DNA of 64,000 nt, taken from Anaeramoeba flamelloides. Taxonomy: Eukaryota; Metamonada; Anaeramoebidae. Each line of letters opens with the position of its first letter. The first letter of the stretch is position 1. Location: NCBI GenBank assembly GCA_027625915.1, contig JANTQA010000012.1, forward strand, positions 4,486,501 through 4,550,500. Reading direction: 5' to 3'. The notes beneath the pieces are model-generated. The model made no database searches and was not told the DNA's origin. It saw only the letters and a program-made list of their open reading frames with translations. Made by a program: the position numbers and the translations under genes. Shown here in pieces: positions 1 to 13,700 of the stretch.

Positions 1-2899
1 CAAGTTTTTGGAATATATTAGTTTTTTTTTGGGAGAAGATAATTTCAGATTCTTAGAATAAAAATTACAACTATTTTTTTGTTTAAATTTTGCTAAAATA
101 TAATCATATTCACTTCTCCAATTCCACCAAAGCCAACTATTTAAAATCCTAACAAGTAATTTTTTGGATAATTATTCTTTTTTGGAATCCTGCTAGTTAT
201 TTAAACACCATTCATGTTTCATTTTGTACTTCTCTCGGTTGTAATGTTATTGTTCATTTTTAAAAAAATCCATTAAATTTAAATGTCACTAATAAAAAAA
301 TATTTCTAAATACTTTTTGTTGTCAGGATTAAAAAAAGTCAAAAATGGTGAAAAAATAAAAATGAAAAAATTAAATGCCACAATAGAATATTGAGATAAG
401 GACATAAGATAAGTTATTCAACACTTGAAACACTATTTTAAGCAATTCAACTCAACATTCTATTGTGGAAATTTCGTTGAGACTTTGAAAAAAAAATTTC
501 AAAAATCTAATGAATGAAGTACTTTAAATAATAAAAATCAATGAGTTACAACCAAAGTAAAAAATCTTATTTTCTTATCCTTTTCAGAATTGTAAAAAAG
601 TGAGAAAGTTTCCTTTAACGTGGCTACTCCCTTAAGTTTTTGTAAAAATTTTTTTCTGCTTTTTAAAAAATAAAAAAAAATTGAAAAATAAATTTAAATT
701 GAGAAATATTATCGAGTAAACTGTTTGGTCTTATTCACAAAAATCATTACAAAAAAATTAAATAATATTTGGTCATCTTTAAAAATGTTGGAAAATTGAT
801 TTTGAATTTTGAGGATAAAATTGCTTTATTCACAAATATCTTCAAGAAAATTTTATTTTGAAAAATAGAATTTTGTCTGAGAATAAAAACATAATTTCTT
901 GTCAAAATTTATACACAACTTGAAAATTTTTCTGTTTTTATAACTATCAATCTTAAATAATACAATTATTTTTTAATCAGTCTAATCAATCAATTTTTTG
1001 GTTAACGAAAAGAATTATTTCAAAAAAAAAATAATAATATTTATATTAATATTACTGGTAACGGAGACTTTTTGATTAAATAATAATGATGGAAATAACA
1101 ATAAACCGGGTAAAAAATTGTTATAATGTGAGAAATAAAATGAATTTAATAGTATTAATTTTCATAAGAAAAGGAAAAAAAAATGATCTAATAAAAAAAA
1201 TATTCTATTCTGGCTTTCTTAGTTGATCAGAATTTTATGACCCTTGGTATATACAAAATTTGTAAGTAGAGAATACCACCAATAACATCTTGTAAAATTT
1301 CAACTAATTTTCGTAGAGTACAGATCCTTTAAATAATAAATTAAAAAATTTTTTTATTCTTTCATATTCAATAACAACTAATAATTAAAAATGTATGAGA
1401 ATTCACTTCTAAAAGCTAATTAATATATAAAAACCAGTATATTTAACGATTAAAAAAAGATCAATACTTCAAACTAAAAAAAACATGTGTAATAATTTTT
1501 TAAATGGGCATTATCAATTTTTTATTAATGAAATTTCACAACAAATCGATAAACAACAAGATTTTTTTACTTTTATTTAAAACCTTTTTAAAAGACATAC
1601 ATTATCTCAATTTTCTTAAATAATTATTTGTATTTTTGAAGATATTTTTTTTTTAATCTACATGACCTTTCCCAAAAAAAAAAAAAAATAAGAAAATTAT
1701 AAAAGATAAAAAAAAAAGAAATCGAAAAATTTAGAAAAAAAAAACAAAAATTCATGAAATTATAAAAAATATTTTAGTTCTAAAATTGAAAATTTTTTTT
1801 GAAAAAAATATGGTAAACAACTGAACAAATTCGATTAAAAATATAAATCAAGTTAAAATATTTTTTAAAAAATAGTTATATTTCAAAAATTGTAATACAC
1901 CTGAAATTATAAATTAAAAAAAAAAATATCCTTTAGTATTCAAGAGCAACAACTAATAAAATCATATTAATAATTTGCTTTTAAATTATGATAAAAATAT
2001 AAAGGTCATGTGGATTAAAAATTAAAATATATAAAATCAAAAATATAAAAAAAAATAATAACAATTTTTGAAAAGAGCATTAGGGATTATTATTACTGAA
2101 GTTTCACTGAAAAAAAAGTTAAAAAGAAGTTTTTTTCTATATAAAGATAAATTCATTATCAAAGACATTACATTATCTCAATTATCTAAATAATTATTAG
2201 AAATTTTTGAAGATCTTTTATTTTCCACATGATCTTTGGCAACAAAAAAAGTATTAAAACCGAAAAAAAAATTCGAAACAAAAGAAAAGCAAATAATTGA
2301 AAAAGAAAAACAACTATTTGCAAAATTAGAAAAAATGATTCTGATCAAACAATGGAAAATTTCTTTTTGTTAAGAATATGTGATAAAAACCCAACAAAAT
2401 CACTTTTAATAACATTATAATGCGAGTCAAAATTTTTGAAAAATAGTTTATATCTTTTAGGAAATATATAAAATTTTTTTAGGAACAATATTTACTAGAT
2501 ACTTTAAAGCAGTATATGATCAATAACTCAATTTTTTTTTGTTTGTTTTCGGTAAACCCTGTCAACTATCTTAAATCTAAAGAAATTTATAATGGTTGTA
2601 AACAAATCAAAAATAAGAACAATCAAAATAAAAGAAAAAAAACATAAAGATTCAAAATAATTAACGAATTTTTAAAATAAATGGTAAATATTGATTAAAA
2701 TAAAATAAATAAAAAAAAAAAAGGTGAAAAATAGAAAAAAATAAATAGAACAATAAATAAATCCAATATCTAAATATTAAATATCACATATCAAATATTT
2801 AAATAATTAAAGAGCAAAAATATAAATAAAAATTGTAATAAAAATCAAAAGTAAATAATAATTAAAAAAAAAAAAAATAGAAAACATAATGTAGGAAAT
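1..2899. other. Spacer with a duplicated R3 repeat
   Basis: Noncoding. R3 units at about 1585-1900 and 2155-2480 share ACATTATCTCAATT, AAATAATTATT, TTTTTGAAGAT and CATGACCTTTCC/CATGATCTTTGG in order; a weaker third copy is at about 33770-33970. GGCTACTCCCTTAAG near 622 looks like one end of a TTAA-type element. Confidence 0.5.
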
Positions 2900-5800
2900 T
2901 TAATCTTCATCTTCGTCTGGGGTAGGAAGGTTTTCAGGCAATTCATTGGGTACTTCTATATCAAAATCTGATTCCTCCAAGGTTTCTGTTTCTTCAGAAT
3001 CTTCTTCTTGACTTGATGATGATTGTTGTTTTTCATCTTCATCTTCAATTTCATTTTCGTTTTCATTTTTATTTTTATTTTCATTTTGGTTTGTATTTGC
3101 TTCTAAATTATATTTCAATTTTTGATCGAGTTGTGTATGATGGAAAAATCTAATATCTTTGGAAGTAATTTCAATAAAATCGTTGGTGATCGAAATGGCA
3201 TTTTTTTTTAAATTCTGTTGGTTAACTTCTTTGCCGTTATTAATTTTTTGTTTAAGTTCTTTAATTTTATTTTTGAGTTCTTTTTTTTCACGTTTTGAAA
3301 TGGACTTTAAAAAGTTTTCGACATCCTCTTTTGGGAAAATGACGTCAGATAATTTGGAAGGCTTTTTGAAAACCCAAGAAAATTCTTGAAGGGAATTCAA
3401 ATTATTTTCGTTATTGTCGAATCTAAAGGTTTCCAAACAGCTCTCTTCGTTCGTGATTGCTTCAAAAAGCCTTTTGAGGGCTGCCTGTCCCATGTAATTG
3501 CCTTGGACGTCGATACCCCTGATCGAGGTGTTTTCTGATAATTTTTCCCAGCATCCAATGATCTCCTCGCCTAAATGGTTTTTTTCGTCTCCTCTAATTC
3601 TCAAATATTCCAAGGTTTGTAAACCAAATAATCGTGAAAGTGGCTCAATGGCGTTTTTCCCTTTTTTACCCTTTTGGACATTCCGAGAAAGCGACAGCCG
3701 TTTCAAAGACTTTGACCTTAAAAGTGCATCAACTCCACATAAGGTGACAATCCCATCAACATTTAATTTACAATCATCAAGGATTAATTCCTCCAAGCTT
3801 GTACTTTCACCATTGTTCATAAACACTTCTGCTAAGCGTGTGGCTCCTTTGGGTCCAATATTATTTCCAGATAAATTTAAAATGAAATTGTGGATTTTGG
3901 AATTCCCCAAGATTTCGTTAAAGATTTTGAAGATCGGCTCGGGCTTTAATCCTGTTTTTGATAAATCTAATTCCTTAAGTGTTCGAGATTCATGGCACAT
4001 TGTTGCTACGTTAATATAATGAAGTTTGCTAAATTCATTGCCAGATAGATTTAAATATTGGATATTTGACTTTGATAAGTTTTCGGCAATTGCCTGACAA
4101 AGGATTTTAATATCAACAGAGGCATTACAAAAATCAAGCATTATTGTTTTGTTTTTTTTTCCTGTTTTTTTTGCCCATTTGTTAAATCCTTCAGATCCTT
4201 GCTATTTATGTAGATATATATATATATAGATCATATATCATTAGATTTATATTTTGAAACATTTTTTTGAATTATCATTTTTGATTTTTAATTATTATTT
4301 TTTTTGTTTTTGAAATGGTTATTAATATTTGGTTATTTAAAGTCAATCAAACAAAAACAGAAAAAAGAAAAATTGAAATATATATAAAAAATAGAATAAT
4401 TGATTTCACTTACACGAGAGAAATTATTTCCAGACAAATTTAAATAACGAAGGCCCAAATGTTTTTTATTTTTACTTAATGATTGGAAAATTTTTGCAAT
4501 TGATTTTCCTGAAAGATTACAATGAGATAAATCTAATTGAACTAATCCACTTTTCATTTTTTCTAATCCTGGTGATAATCCAACTTCAACATCTTTATCG
4601 GGTATCTATTATTATTTTGATTTTTTTATTGTTATTTTTATTTATTTTTGGTTTTTTTTTTTTTTTTTGAAATTTATAATTTAATTGTTTATTCAATTAT
4701 TTTATAAGATAAATTAATATTTAATATATAATTATAAAGAAAAAGAGAATTAAAAAAAATACAAAATAAAACACAAACTTTGTTTAAAGAAAGATCAAGA
4801 TATCTAAGAGGTAATGATTTGTTTGTTTCTATACTTTTCCCAACTAATTTAAACCCCTCTGTTGCGTTTGTAGAACTTAATACAACTTTTGTTAATGTTA
4901 TATTAGTTTTTAATGGTACAGCAAGTTCTTTAATAAGTTCTTTATTATTTACATTAGAAATGATCAATTCAGTAAAATAAATATTATGGTTTAAGGCATG
5001 TAAAATTGGTTTGATTTCTACAGTGTCTTCGATTCCTAAATTAATTCCTCGGAATTTTGATAGATTTAAGATTGTTCTTTTTTCTTCGTCTTCATTCTCA
5101 ATAATTTCTTTTGAAATATAATCAATTAAATCGTTACTTGCTTCAAATTTGAAATAATTACACCATGCTTTATATGATTCAATAAATCCTTTTGCTGGAT
5201 ATTCCTCTATTAATAGAATTAAAAAATATTTTGATTAATTTTAAATTTAGTAACAAAATTAAAATTTTTTTTATGTTTAATTTTGAAATAAATTAATCCA
5301 TTTCATCATTTTTGTAAATTTTTTAAATTAAAAGTGAAAAAAAAAAAAAAAAGTGACAAGTGATTATTTTAGATTTAATTTCTCAGTATTTATTAAAGGA
5401 ATTGGAAAAGAGAATTATTTTTAATCATCAATTAGTTAATTTTCTAATAAAAGAAATTAAAATATGATCAAATGTGGATTAGTGATAAAGAAAAAAAAAT
5501 GTTAGATAAATAACAACAATCACAGAAATTACAAAAGCCATGGAAACTAAAATACAATTCAAAACTTTGAGTATAATAAAGAGTTAATTTTTGAAAAAAA
5601 AAACATTGTGTATTAATTATTTGAGAAATACTAAATTAGTACTACTCAACAATGGAATATTAAAAATTAGTGATCCCTTATATTTCACACAAAATAATAA
5701 AAAAAAAATTAATAAATCCAAATAAAAAATAAAACTGTACCCATAATTTTGGAGTTAGTAGAAGAAGAAAAAGAAAAAAGTATTGGTAAATTTGTTTATT

Positions 5801-8800
5801 TTTTACAAAATATTGTGGAAAAAAAGTGAAACACATTTTGGAATTGTAAACATTGAGAGAAATCACAGAAATCACAGAAATCATAGAAATCATAGAAATC
5901 ACAGAAATCACAGAAATCACAGAAATCACAGAAACTGAAAATGAAAAGTAAGGTCAATGAATAAAAGAAAAAATTAAAAACAAAATGGTCGACTAAACAC
6001 GAGAACGGTTGTTTCTAATACTAACTTTTAAGTAATGAATTTTTCTTTGATTGATCTATATTAAAAATTATGTTGAAAAAATTGAATATTTTTAAGATCC
6101 CCCAAAACAACTTATCAGATTTTGATATAAAAGGAGATCTCAGATTGTATTTGTAGATTTGATTGGTAATAGTATAATGTATTATTCTTTGAAGTTAATT
6201 TATTTCTTCTTTTTATTGATTTTACTTTTCATTTTTATTAATGGTTTTTAAAAAAAAGTGTTGAACTTTTCTTCCTCATTTCATTTTTTTTTTTATAATG
6301 GGTTTAGTTTTTTTTTTAATTACACTCATTTTCAAGCAATGAAAGCATTTTTTTAATAAAATGTTATTAAAAAGTTTAAAGATTGAAAAAAAAAAAATAC
6401 TTTAAATAAATTGAATTATTTTGGCATCTTTAAACTAAAAAAAAAAAAAAATTTAAGTGTAAGCAAAAAATAAGTTACAAGTATTAAAAAAAAGATTAAA
6501 CTTGAAAAAATTTCAGCAATTATATGATACACTTCAAAGGAGAAAAGGACATTGCAATATTATTTTTTTGAAATCATGCTGAATTTTTTGAATTTAAAAT
6601 AACAAATTTAGAATCATAACACTTTCTATAACAAGGTAATTTGATTCCATTAGGATCCTAAAGTTTAGTCCAATACCTTAAATGTATCACAACCAATTAT
6701 TTTAATATTTTCGATTCAAATATTCTACAATCCCTTCAGTAGTTTCAAATATTTTTTACTTTGGAATTTATGATAACGCTGTTTTAAAAAGGTGAGGGCT
6801 AAAGGCTTTTCAAACAATATAACTCAAACTGCTTTAAAGATTGAATCTAGCAGTTTTGGCAACATTTTTGAAAAACTTTTTGGTAACGAACTTTTTGAAA
6901 ACAGTATATTGAAATAGTTTTTCGTTTTTTTTTTTGATTTATTTTTCAATCAATTGAAATAACTCTATTGACTTGCGTTATACTATTTTTTTTTTAATAA
7001 TTTTTGGGAAAAATCACCAAGATTTTAAAATTATCCCTAAAATTTTCTTTGAAAGAACACTTTAAAATTATTTTGTATTTTGAGCTAATTTTTCTAAAAA
7101 TTGTCTGAAGTGTGAAATTAACTTTTTTTTATAGGTCAGATGTGGGGCTAAAGTAAGAAGATTTATTTGATATCTATGTGAATTTATTTAACTTTAAAAC
7201 ATAAAAAAGAAATTAGAAGTCCACTTACAGTTGTTTTAAAAAGGTGAGGACTAAAAAATTTTATATGATGGTTACTCAAACTATTTGATTCTCTCTTTGA
7301 AGCAATTTGAACAACACTTTTTAGTCACCAACTTTATTAAAGCAGCTCTACAGTATTCCTTGATAAAATTTTCTATTTTTATGATCATAACAACTAGTCC
7401 ATCAAAATGGATTTCAACACTAACTAACAAGATAGAAAAGCGACAGAATTATGTTTTATTCTCATTTTGAAAATTTTTGGGCATATTCATGATATGTAGT
7501 TTTTTAGGATCAAAACGGTATTATCCAAATGATTTTTTCAAACAAAAAAAGTTTTGTTTAAGGATATCCATTGATTTCATATTTATCCTTAGGTTTGTTT
7601 TGGGCAGTACTTGGAAAATGTACTGTTTCTTCTCAAACTTGAAGAAATCTTGAAAAAAAGATCTAACAAATTAAAATTTATTTTCGATAAAATTTTTATT
7701 CAAAAATTAAAAGGAATTTTCACCTTATAATTTTTCTCAAAAATATCTATAACTTTACTGATAAGATCGTGTGATATTAGTTATCAGGTTCTATTTGTAG
7801 GTCAACAAATTTTGGGTTTGTTATTAAAAGATCCTTTAAATAAGAATTTATTTTAAGACAGAATTTTTTACTATAAAATTAAAAACAATTTTGATTTCAA
7901 AATCCTTTTTTGCAATATTTCTTCAAGTTTGAGAAGAAAGAGTTAACGTTCCAAAGAGTAGATCGTAAACACAAAAGAGAAATAGGAAATTAATGAATCT
8001 CCTTAAAAAAATCAATATTGATAAATTCAAAAAAATGTTACAAAATTTTTATTTTTTTGGGTTTATTGCCCAAGATTATGGTTTAAAATCCCTGAAATTT
8101 GAAAAAAAAATTATCTTGTGTTGGGTGAAGGCCACTTGTTAATTTGGTTCTTAGCTGATTGATCTTGTGCTTGATATGGGTTTTAAGAGTGGGTTCAAAA
8201 TGGCAATTTTTGACAATTTATTTTTTTTTTTTTCCGAAATCCGAATTGAAGAGTGTAAGATTAATTGATTAATAGGTGTTTCAGAATAAATTTTGATTTT
8301 TGGTTTTCTAGAAGAAAATTTTGATTTACTTTTTAGTCAATTAACTTTATGAAACAAAATTTGTGTTTTAAAAAGCTCCAAATAAAACCAAACCTATTTA
8401 AAAATTTCAATCAACAACACACAAATCACAGTTTTTTATAACTTATCTTACCATATATTAGTCTTACACTCTTCAATTTGGATTTCGGAAAAAAAAAAAA
8501 AATAAATTGTGAAAAATTGCCATTTTGAAAAGACTCTTAAAGCCTATACCAAGTTAAAGATCGATCATATAGGAACCAAATTAACAAGTCACTACGCCCG
8601 ACACAAGATAATTTTTTTTTCAAATTCTAGGGATTTTAAACATTAAGTATTGAAAAACACTTTATCTATTAAAGGGCGAATATTGAAGTGAATAAATTAT
8701 TAACTTGTTTTTTTTATTTCAATTTCCATTTTTAAAGGTTTTTTAACACAACTATGAATAAAGAAGAAAGATTTTTTTTGGTTTAAATGTCACGAAACTT

Positions 8801-10787
8801 TGAAAATTAGTTTTTTTTTGAGATTTTTTTGTCAAGAATTGTTTTGAAAATAGAGTTTTCAAGATTTTCATAAAAATGGAAATTGAATGAAAAAGTTTAA
8901 CATGCTAGATGGAAAAAAGATCACAAATCTAAATGGTTCAGGAAGTTGTAGCCACACAAATTCGTCTCAATTCCAATAACTCTAAACATTTTTCTTATCT
9001 ATTTGTATATTCTTTATTTTTTTTTATTCTTCATTTTTTATTCTTTCCTTTTCTTTTTCTTCATTTTTTTTAATTTTTCATAGGCTCTTTATTGTTGTTA
9101 AATTGCTCTTTATTTCAACCATATTTTTAAAAAATTAAGTTTAAAATACTTCTAATGACTATGTTTATTCAATCTTTTAATTAGAAGTTACGAATTTAGA
9201 CAATTTAAAAATTCCCTCTTGAACAAATAAAGTGTTTTTCAACACTTAAGGACGACGTTTTCCTGGTGAAAACAGTGAAATTGTTGATAAAAACGCCCAA
9301 AAAAGAGTTCCATAATCACAGTTAAATTTGCCAAATGAGAATTTCTTTTTACAAAAAAAAAAGGTAAATTTTCGGAATTTCAACAATTTTCACAATTTTA
9401 TCATTCGAAGATCCTACCAAAATTTGCTTTTACAATTTTTCATAATTTCCATTTCAAATCTATAAACACAAAACAATTTTTCCCAAGCTGTTCTAAATAT
9501 TGTTTTTAGTTACTTTTACAAGTTTGAAATGTTTTCGAATTTGAACTTGTACTTGAATATCCCTTAAAGTCATTTTTTTTTTAAAAATTTTCCAATCAAA
9601 AATCTATTTGAAAATTTTTTTTTTTGTTTGTTTTTGGCTTGATTTATTTGGTAGTAAGTTTGAAATTAGTGCTTTTTTTGACCAATTTCTTCAGAATGAA
9701 AATTCTTTTCGATGAAGTGGATGTAAAATAACACAATAACTAAACACCATCCTCAGGATGGGGGTGTAGTACTTAGTCTTGGACAATAAATTAAATGAAT
9801 TAAAAAGCTTTAGGACATGTTTTGAATTTATGGTTAAACAGAAATTATCAAATTTAATGAAAAGAAGGTTTAATTTATTGGTAGATCTGTTTGTTGTTAT
9901 ATCGACAAAATGGTTTTATCTTGTAATAGCTTTGTTTAAATTAGTTGTTGTTTTATTTTGTTTTGTTTTGTTTTGTTTTGGTGAGAATGGAAAAGTTGAT
10001 GACTTACCAACTGACAATTCGTCAAAGCTATAAATCCAATAAAAAAATAATTTCAATTAAAAAATCCAAAAAGAAAAAAGAAAAAAGAAAAAAAGAAAAA
10101 AGAAAAAAAGAAAAAACAATTGGTTGTTTAATTTTTTGATAAAAAAATAAAAAGTGAAAGGTTGTAAAAGTTACGCTGTCTTTTGATCACGTTCAAATTC
10201 TACAAAGTGACTTTGTGGGAACCCTATACTTATTTTCAAAAAATTTGTAAGAAGGATTTTGGCAATTTCATTTACTTTTGGCGTGAAAAATTCAAGGCTC
10301 CAATCGTCAAACTCAAGTGAAGCCTTTTAAAAAAAGAAAAAAATTAAGGGTAATTGTACATTGCAAAAAAAAAAAACAAAATGAGAAGAAAAAGTGAAAA
10401 GTCAAAAGAAAAAAAAAAAAAAAGAAAATATTACATGCTCATCATCAAAGGTATGGATTTTTTTTAAGTCGTAAAGGTGTTTGTTGTGTGTAATCTTTTA
10501 TAGTGCACAAAAAAAAAAAAAAAAAAAAAAAAAAATTAGATAAACAAAGCAAAAATGCTTGATTTTACAAAAAAAAAGAAAAAAAAAAGTTATACCTTTT
10601 GCCTTATTGTACCTGTTGTTTTTCCATAAATGATAATTCTGTATTTTGTAAGAACAAGAGTTTTTGGTTTGTTTTTTTTCTTTTTTGGTCGTTTTTTTTG
10701 GATGGTTGTGGAAAAGACGATGTCTGTTTGAAGCGATTTGGAAATTTTTGTTAGAACCTTTTGTGAGATTTCTTGTTCTTTTGACAT
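2900..10787 (-). CDS. CARMIL-like leucine-rich-repeat actin regulator (7 exons)
   Basis: Family role: CARMIL proteins bind membranes through an N-terminal non-canonical PH domain and regulate actin capping protein. Exons in transcript order: 10787-10596, 10494-10435, 10323-10175, 10027-10008 (20-nt micro-exon), 5206-4779, 4605-4414, 4201-2900. Every junction is GT-AG and phases match, giving about 780 residues. Residues 1-140 look like the CARMIL PH domain (KTLVLTKYRIIIYG, then DDWSLEFFTPKV). The helical linker EYPAKGFIESYKAWCNYF matches the CARMIL GF-ETYxALCDYN signature. LRRs follow (LRYLDLSLNK, VQLDLSHCNLSG, LRYLNLSGNNFSR, LKELDLSKTGL). The C-terminus is a Lys/Glu helix, then an Asn/Glu/Ser acidic tail. 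The long disordered tail of animal CARMILs is absent; FFHHTQLDQK only partly resembles the capping-protein interaction motif LxHxTxxRPK. Intron 4 is 4801 bp; the others are 101-212 bp. Start chosen at 10787 because the PH domain begins soon after. Family call is strong; the micro-exon rests on phase logic. Confidence 0.86.
5853..5936. repeat. 9-bp tandem repeat AGAAATCAC/AGAAATCAT
   Basis: About nine units of AGAAATCAC or AGAAATCAT inside the 4.8-kb CARMIL intron. Makes a spurious Ile/Ser/Val frame on the minus strand. Confidence 0.9.
7624..7943. repeat. Inverted repeat in CARMIL intron
   Basis: TTCTTCTCAAACTTGAAGAA (7625) is mirrored by TTCTTCAAGTTTGAGAAGAA (about 7919); arms about 38 bp, spacer about 240 bp. 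Confidence 0.65.
8081..8641. mobile_element. Fold-back MITE with ~180-bp inverted arms in CARMIL intron
   Basis: Left arm about 8081-8258 (GTTTAAAATCCCTGAAATTT, ATTATCTTGTGTTGGG, GTTAATTTGGTTC, CCGAAATCCGAATTGAAGAG) is inverted at about 8460-8641, with arms differing at scattered sites. Loop about 200 bp. No coding capacity. Confidence 0.8.
9128..9245. repeat. Dispersed repeat R2, copy 1
   Basis: AGTTTAAAATACTTCTAATG and AGTTACGAATTTAGACAATT, matching 33485 and 36922 in order. Lies in the CARMIL giant intron. Confidence 0.5.
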
Positions 10788-13700
10788 TTCTTTGAGTAAA
10801 TAAAAAAAAATAACTGATAAATTGATTCACTCAAAATTGTTGGTTTTGCAAATCAACTGTACTATTTTCTTACCAACACATATGTTCTTTTAGGTAAATA
10901 TTTGTTTTGTCTCGAGGATTTTTGGTAAGTTTTCTCCTATTTTTTTATTATTTGCGAAAAGAACAGAACTAACTTGTAATCAATTTCCTTTTGAATAAAC
11001 TTGTATCTGACGTGTTTAAGAACGAAAAAGAGAATATACAATAGTTTAATAAAAACTTGAAAATAGTTCAAGAACACCTGATATTTGAATGGAGAAATAA
11101 ATAAACAATTCTATTTCTTGTTTTAGAAAAAATATACAGAATTTAATTCGTAAACTATTTAAGGTTTATTTTTCTTTTTGGGTTAATTTTATTCCACAAT
11201 TATATTGGTTGGCATAAAATTGTGTTGAGTAAAAAGATCCTGTAAAAAATTAAAATTTTGGTTTTATTATTTAAACAATTTGTAATTTGGATAAAACGAA
11301 TTTTTACTTTTCAAAATTTAAAATTGAAAGGAAAAAAGCTTAAAAGTCTCCCGAGTTCACTTCTTTTACACTTCATTTTAAATTACAATAGAGTTTAGTC
11401 CAATGATATAAATGTTTATCAAAATAAAATGAAAAATAAGGAGTAAGGGGCCAACATAGGTGATTTAATTGTTAACTTTGTTTTTTGGAGTGAAATCAGA
11501 AAATTTTTTGATTAAATAATCCCACCTTGACTTTTTTATTAAAAACCTAAATAATCATAAAAATTGCAAAAATTTTCCAAAACCACAAATTTATATAATT
11601 TTTCTGAGTTAGTATATCATATTATACTTCACAGTAGTGATATAATTTGCAGAATTTCCCGTCTGGTATTCCTAAACCTGAAAAAAAAAAAAAAATAATC
11701 GACTATTTTAGTTCTTTTTTTTTTTTTCATATAATATTAAAAAAAAAAATTATTTATTATTTATGAATAACAAAATGAAATCTTTATTTAAATTTGATAT
11801 TGTATCTTTTTGTATCGTTTGTGAATGGTTTGAATAGGTTTTGTTTTATATTTATTTTCCCTCTTCTTTTTAAAGATTAAAAAATCGTTTTTAATATATA
11901 ATTTACAAATTGATTTAAAATGTTATCATACTTTCACTGAAAAATTATTTTTGGTAATTAAATAAAATCAGTCTAGATTTTGAGTGATATTTTTTCATAA
12001 TCACAGATTTTTTAGTTTTTATTTTTATCAGTTTTGACCTAAAAAGTTTCAAAGTAATATTTTTTATTTAAAAAACATATTATTTTTGTAATTAAATTCA
12101 TTTTTGAAAAGTTTCAGATTTTCAAAAACATTATTTTGAATAAAAATTATTTTTACCATTTGTGTGGAATTAATTTTGATGAACACCCCCCCCCTCAAAT
12201 AATCTCTCTCCTATTCATAATATCAATACTTAAAATTAAAACCTATGACTATTTACTCTCTATAGATGACATATCAAATAATCAACTTGGTAAAAACTAA
12301 ACATAAAAGAAAAATAATATTGATTTGTTAAAGTTCAAAACCCAAAAAGGAAAATTTTGAAATATAAGATCAAATGTAAATTTATTCAGCTAAAAATAGA
12401 GTAATTTTTGAGAAATATTTTATACATATAAAAAAACTAAAAAATACTGAATAAATAAGAGAAAGAATAATAGCTTATATAAAATTCAATTCATTTTTTA
12501 AAACACAAAAAAATAGTTTAAGGTGTTAACCTTCTTAATTGACTTGATTGCGTGTATAATATTTATACAAAATTAAATGTTATTTTGTAACAAGAAGATT
12601 AAAAAAAAAACAGATTTTTATTTGAGATAGAAGATTCTATACCCGATCTAGAGTAATTTGGGTCTAATATATACATTTTTCATGAGGAAAAAAAAAAATA
12701 AGAATAAAGGGCGAGAAACGATTTATTGTGGATTTTATTATTTTGTAGTGTAGAAAGGCCCTTTAAGTCAGAAAAATTTGGATAAATAGAAAAATTATAG
12801 AATTTCACAATTTTTATATCTCACATTTGTAATTTCACCATTAAATATTTTATTAACCCTTTTTAAACAAACCATTTTTTGGATGAAAAAATGATAAATA
12901 TTTCATTGTGATTTTTAAAAAAAATATTTAAAAAAACAAAGTTAAAGTCAAAAAATTTTCATTTTGTAGGTTATGTAATTTGGGTTTCCCTTTTAAAACC
13001 TAGGAATTTTATAATTTCTTGTATTTATATTTGTTTATTCCTCCAAAGATGGACAATTTTCAGATTTGAAATATTCTCAAATCGTAAAAAATCCCAAATA
13101 AAATTTAATTCCTTTTACCCATATTGGTTTATTTAATACAGTCAGTTCAACTTTTAAGGCACAAATTTTCAACGAAATTTAAGGCACATAAAAAATCTCA
13201 AATTTAGGCACATTTTTTGGAATTTTTTTTTTTACAATTTATTTTACTAGAATCTGAATTTTGTGCCTTAATTTGAGATTTTTTATGTGCCTTAAATTTC
13301 GTTGCAAGTTTGTGCCTTAAAAGTCGAACTGACTGTAAAGGTGTTTTTTTTTTTTGTAGATTTTCGAGAATATTTCAACTCTGGAATTAGATCATAATAA
13401 ATTCTTAAAAAAACTTTTTAATATATTTTTCAGAGGTGATTCTTTTAGAAGAACTGCATTTCTTATTTGTAAGTTTTAAGAAAGTTATTAAAGCTGCCCA
13501 AAATAATTTATATATAGATCTAATAAATATCTATTTCATATTACAAGAACATAATATAAACTCATTTGTAGAACCAAGTATTTTTCAAAAAAAAAAGGTT
13601 TAAATATGATAAAAAAACATTTAACATTGAAATAACATTATATTATTTTCTACATATATCTTTGGTGAATAAAGTAAATTACATTTGTTTTATTTTTTTT

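Noticed and set aside
3159-4019. Plus-strand open frames of 76 and 173 codons
   Set aside because: Antisense shadows of CARMIL exon 7; no domain, Phe/Ser-rich translation.
5678-5929. Minus-strand frame rich in Ile/Ser/Val
   Set aside because: Translation of the 9-bp microsatellite plus A/T DNA inside the CARMIL intron.
12180-12196. C run and, at 14531, G run as possible telomere-like or regulatory tracts
   Set aside because: Single isolated runs without repetition; unusual in this A+T-rich DNA but no supporting structure.
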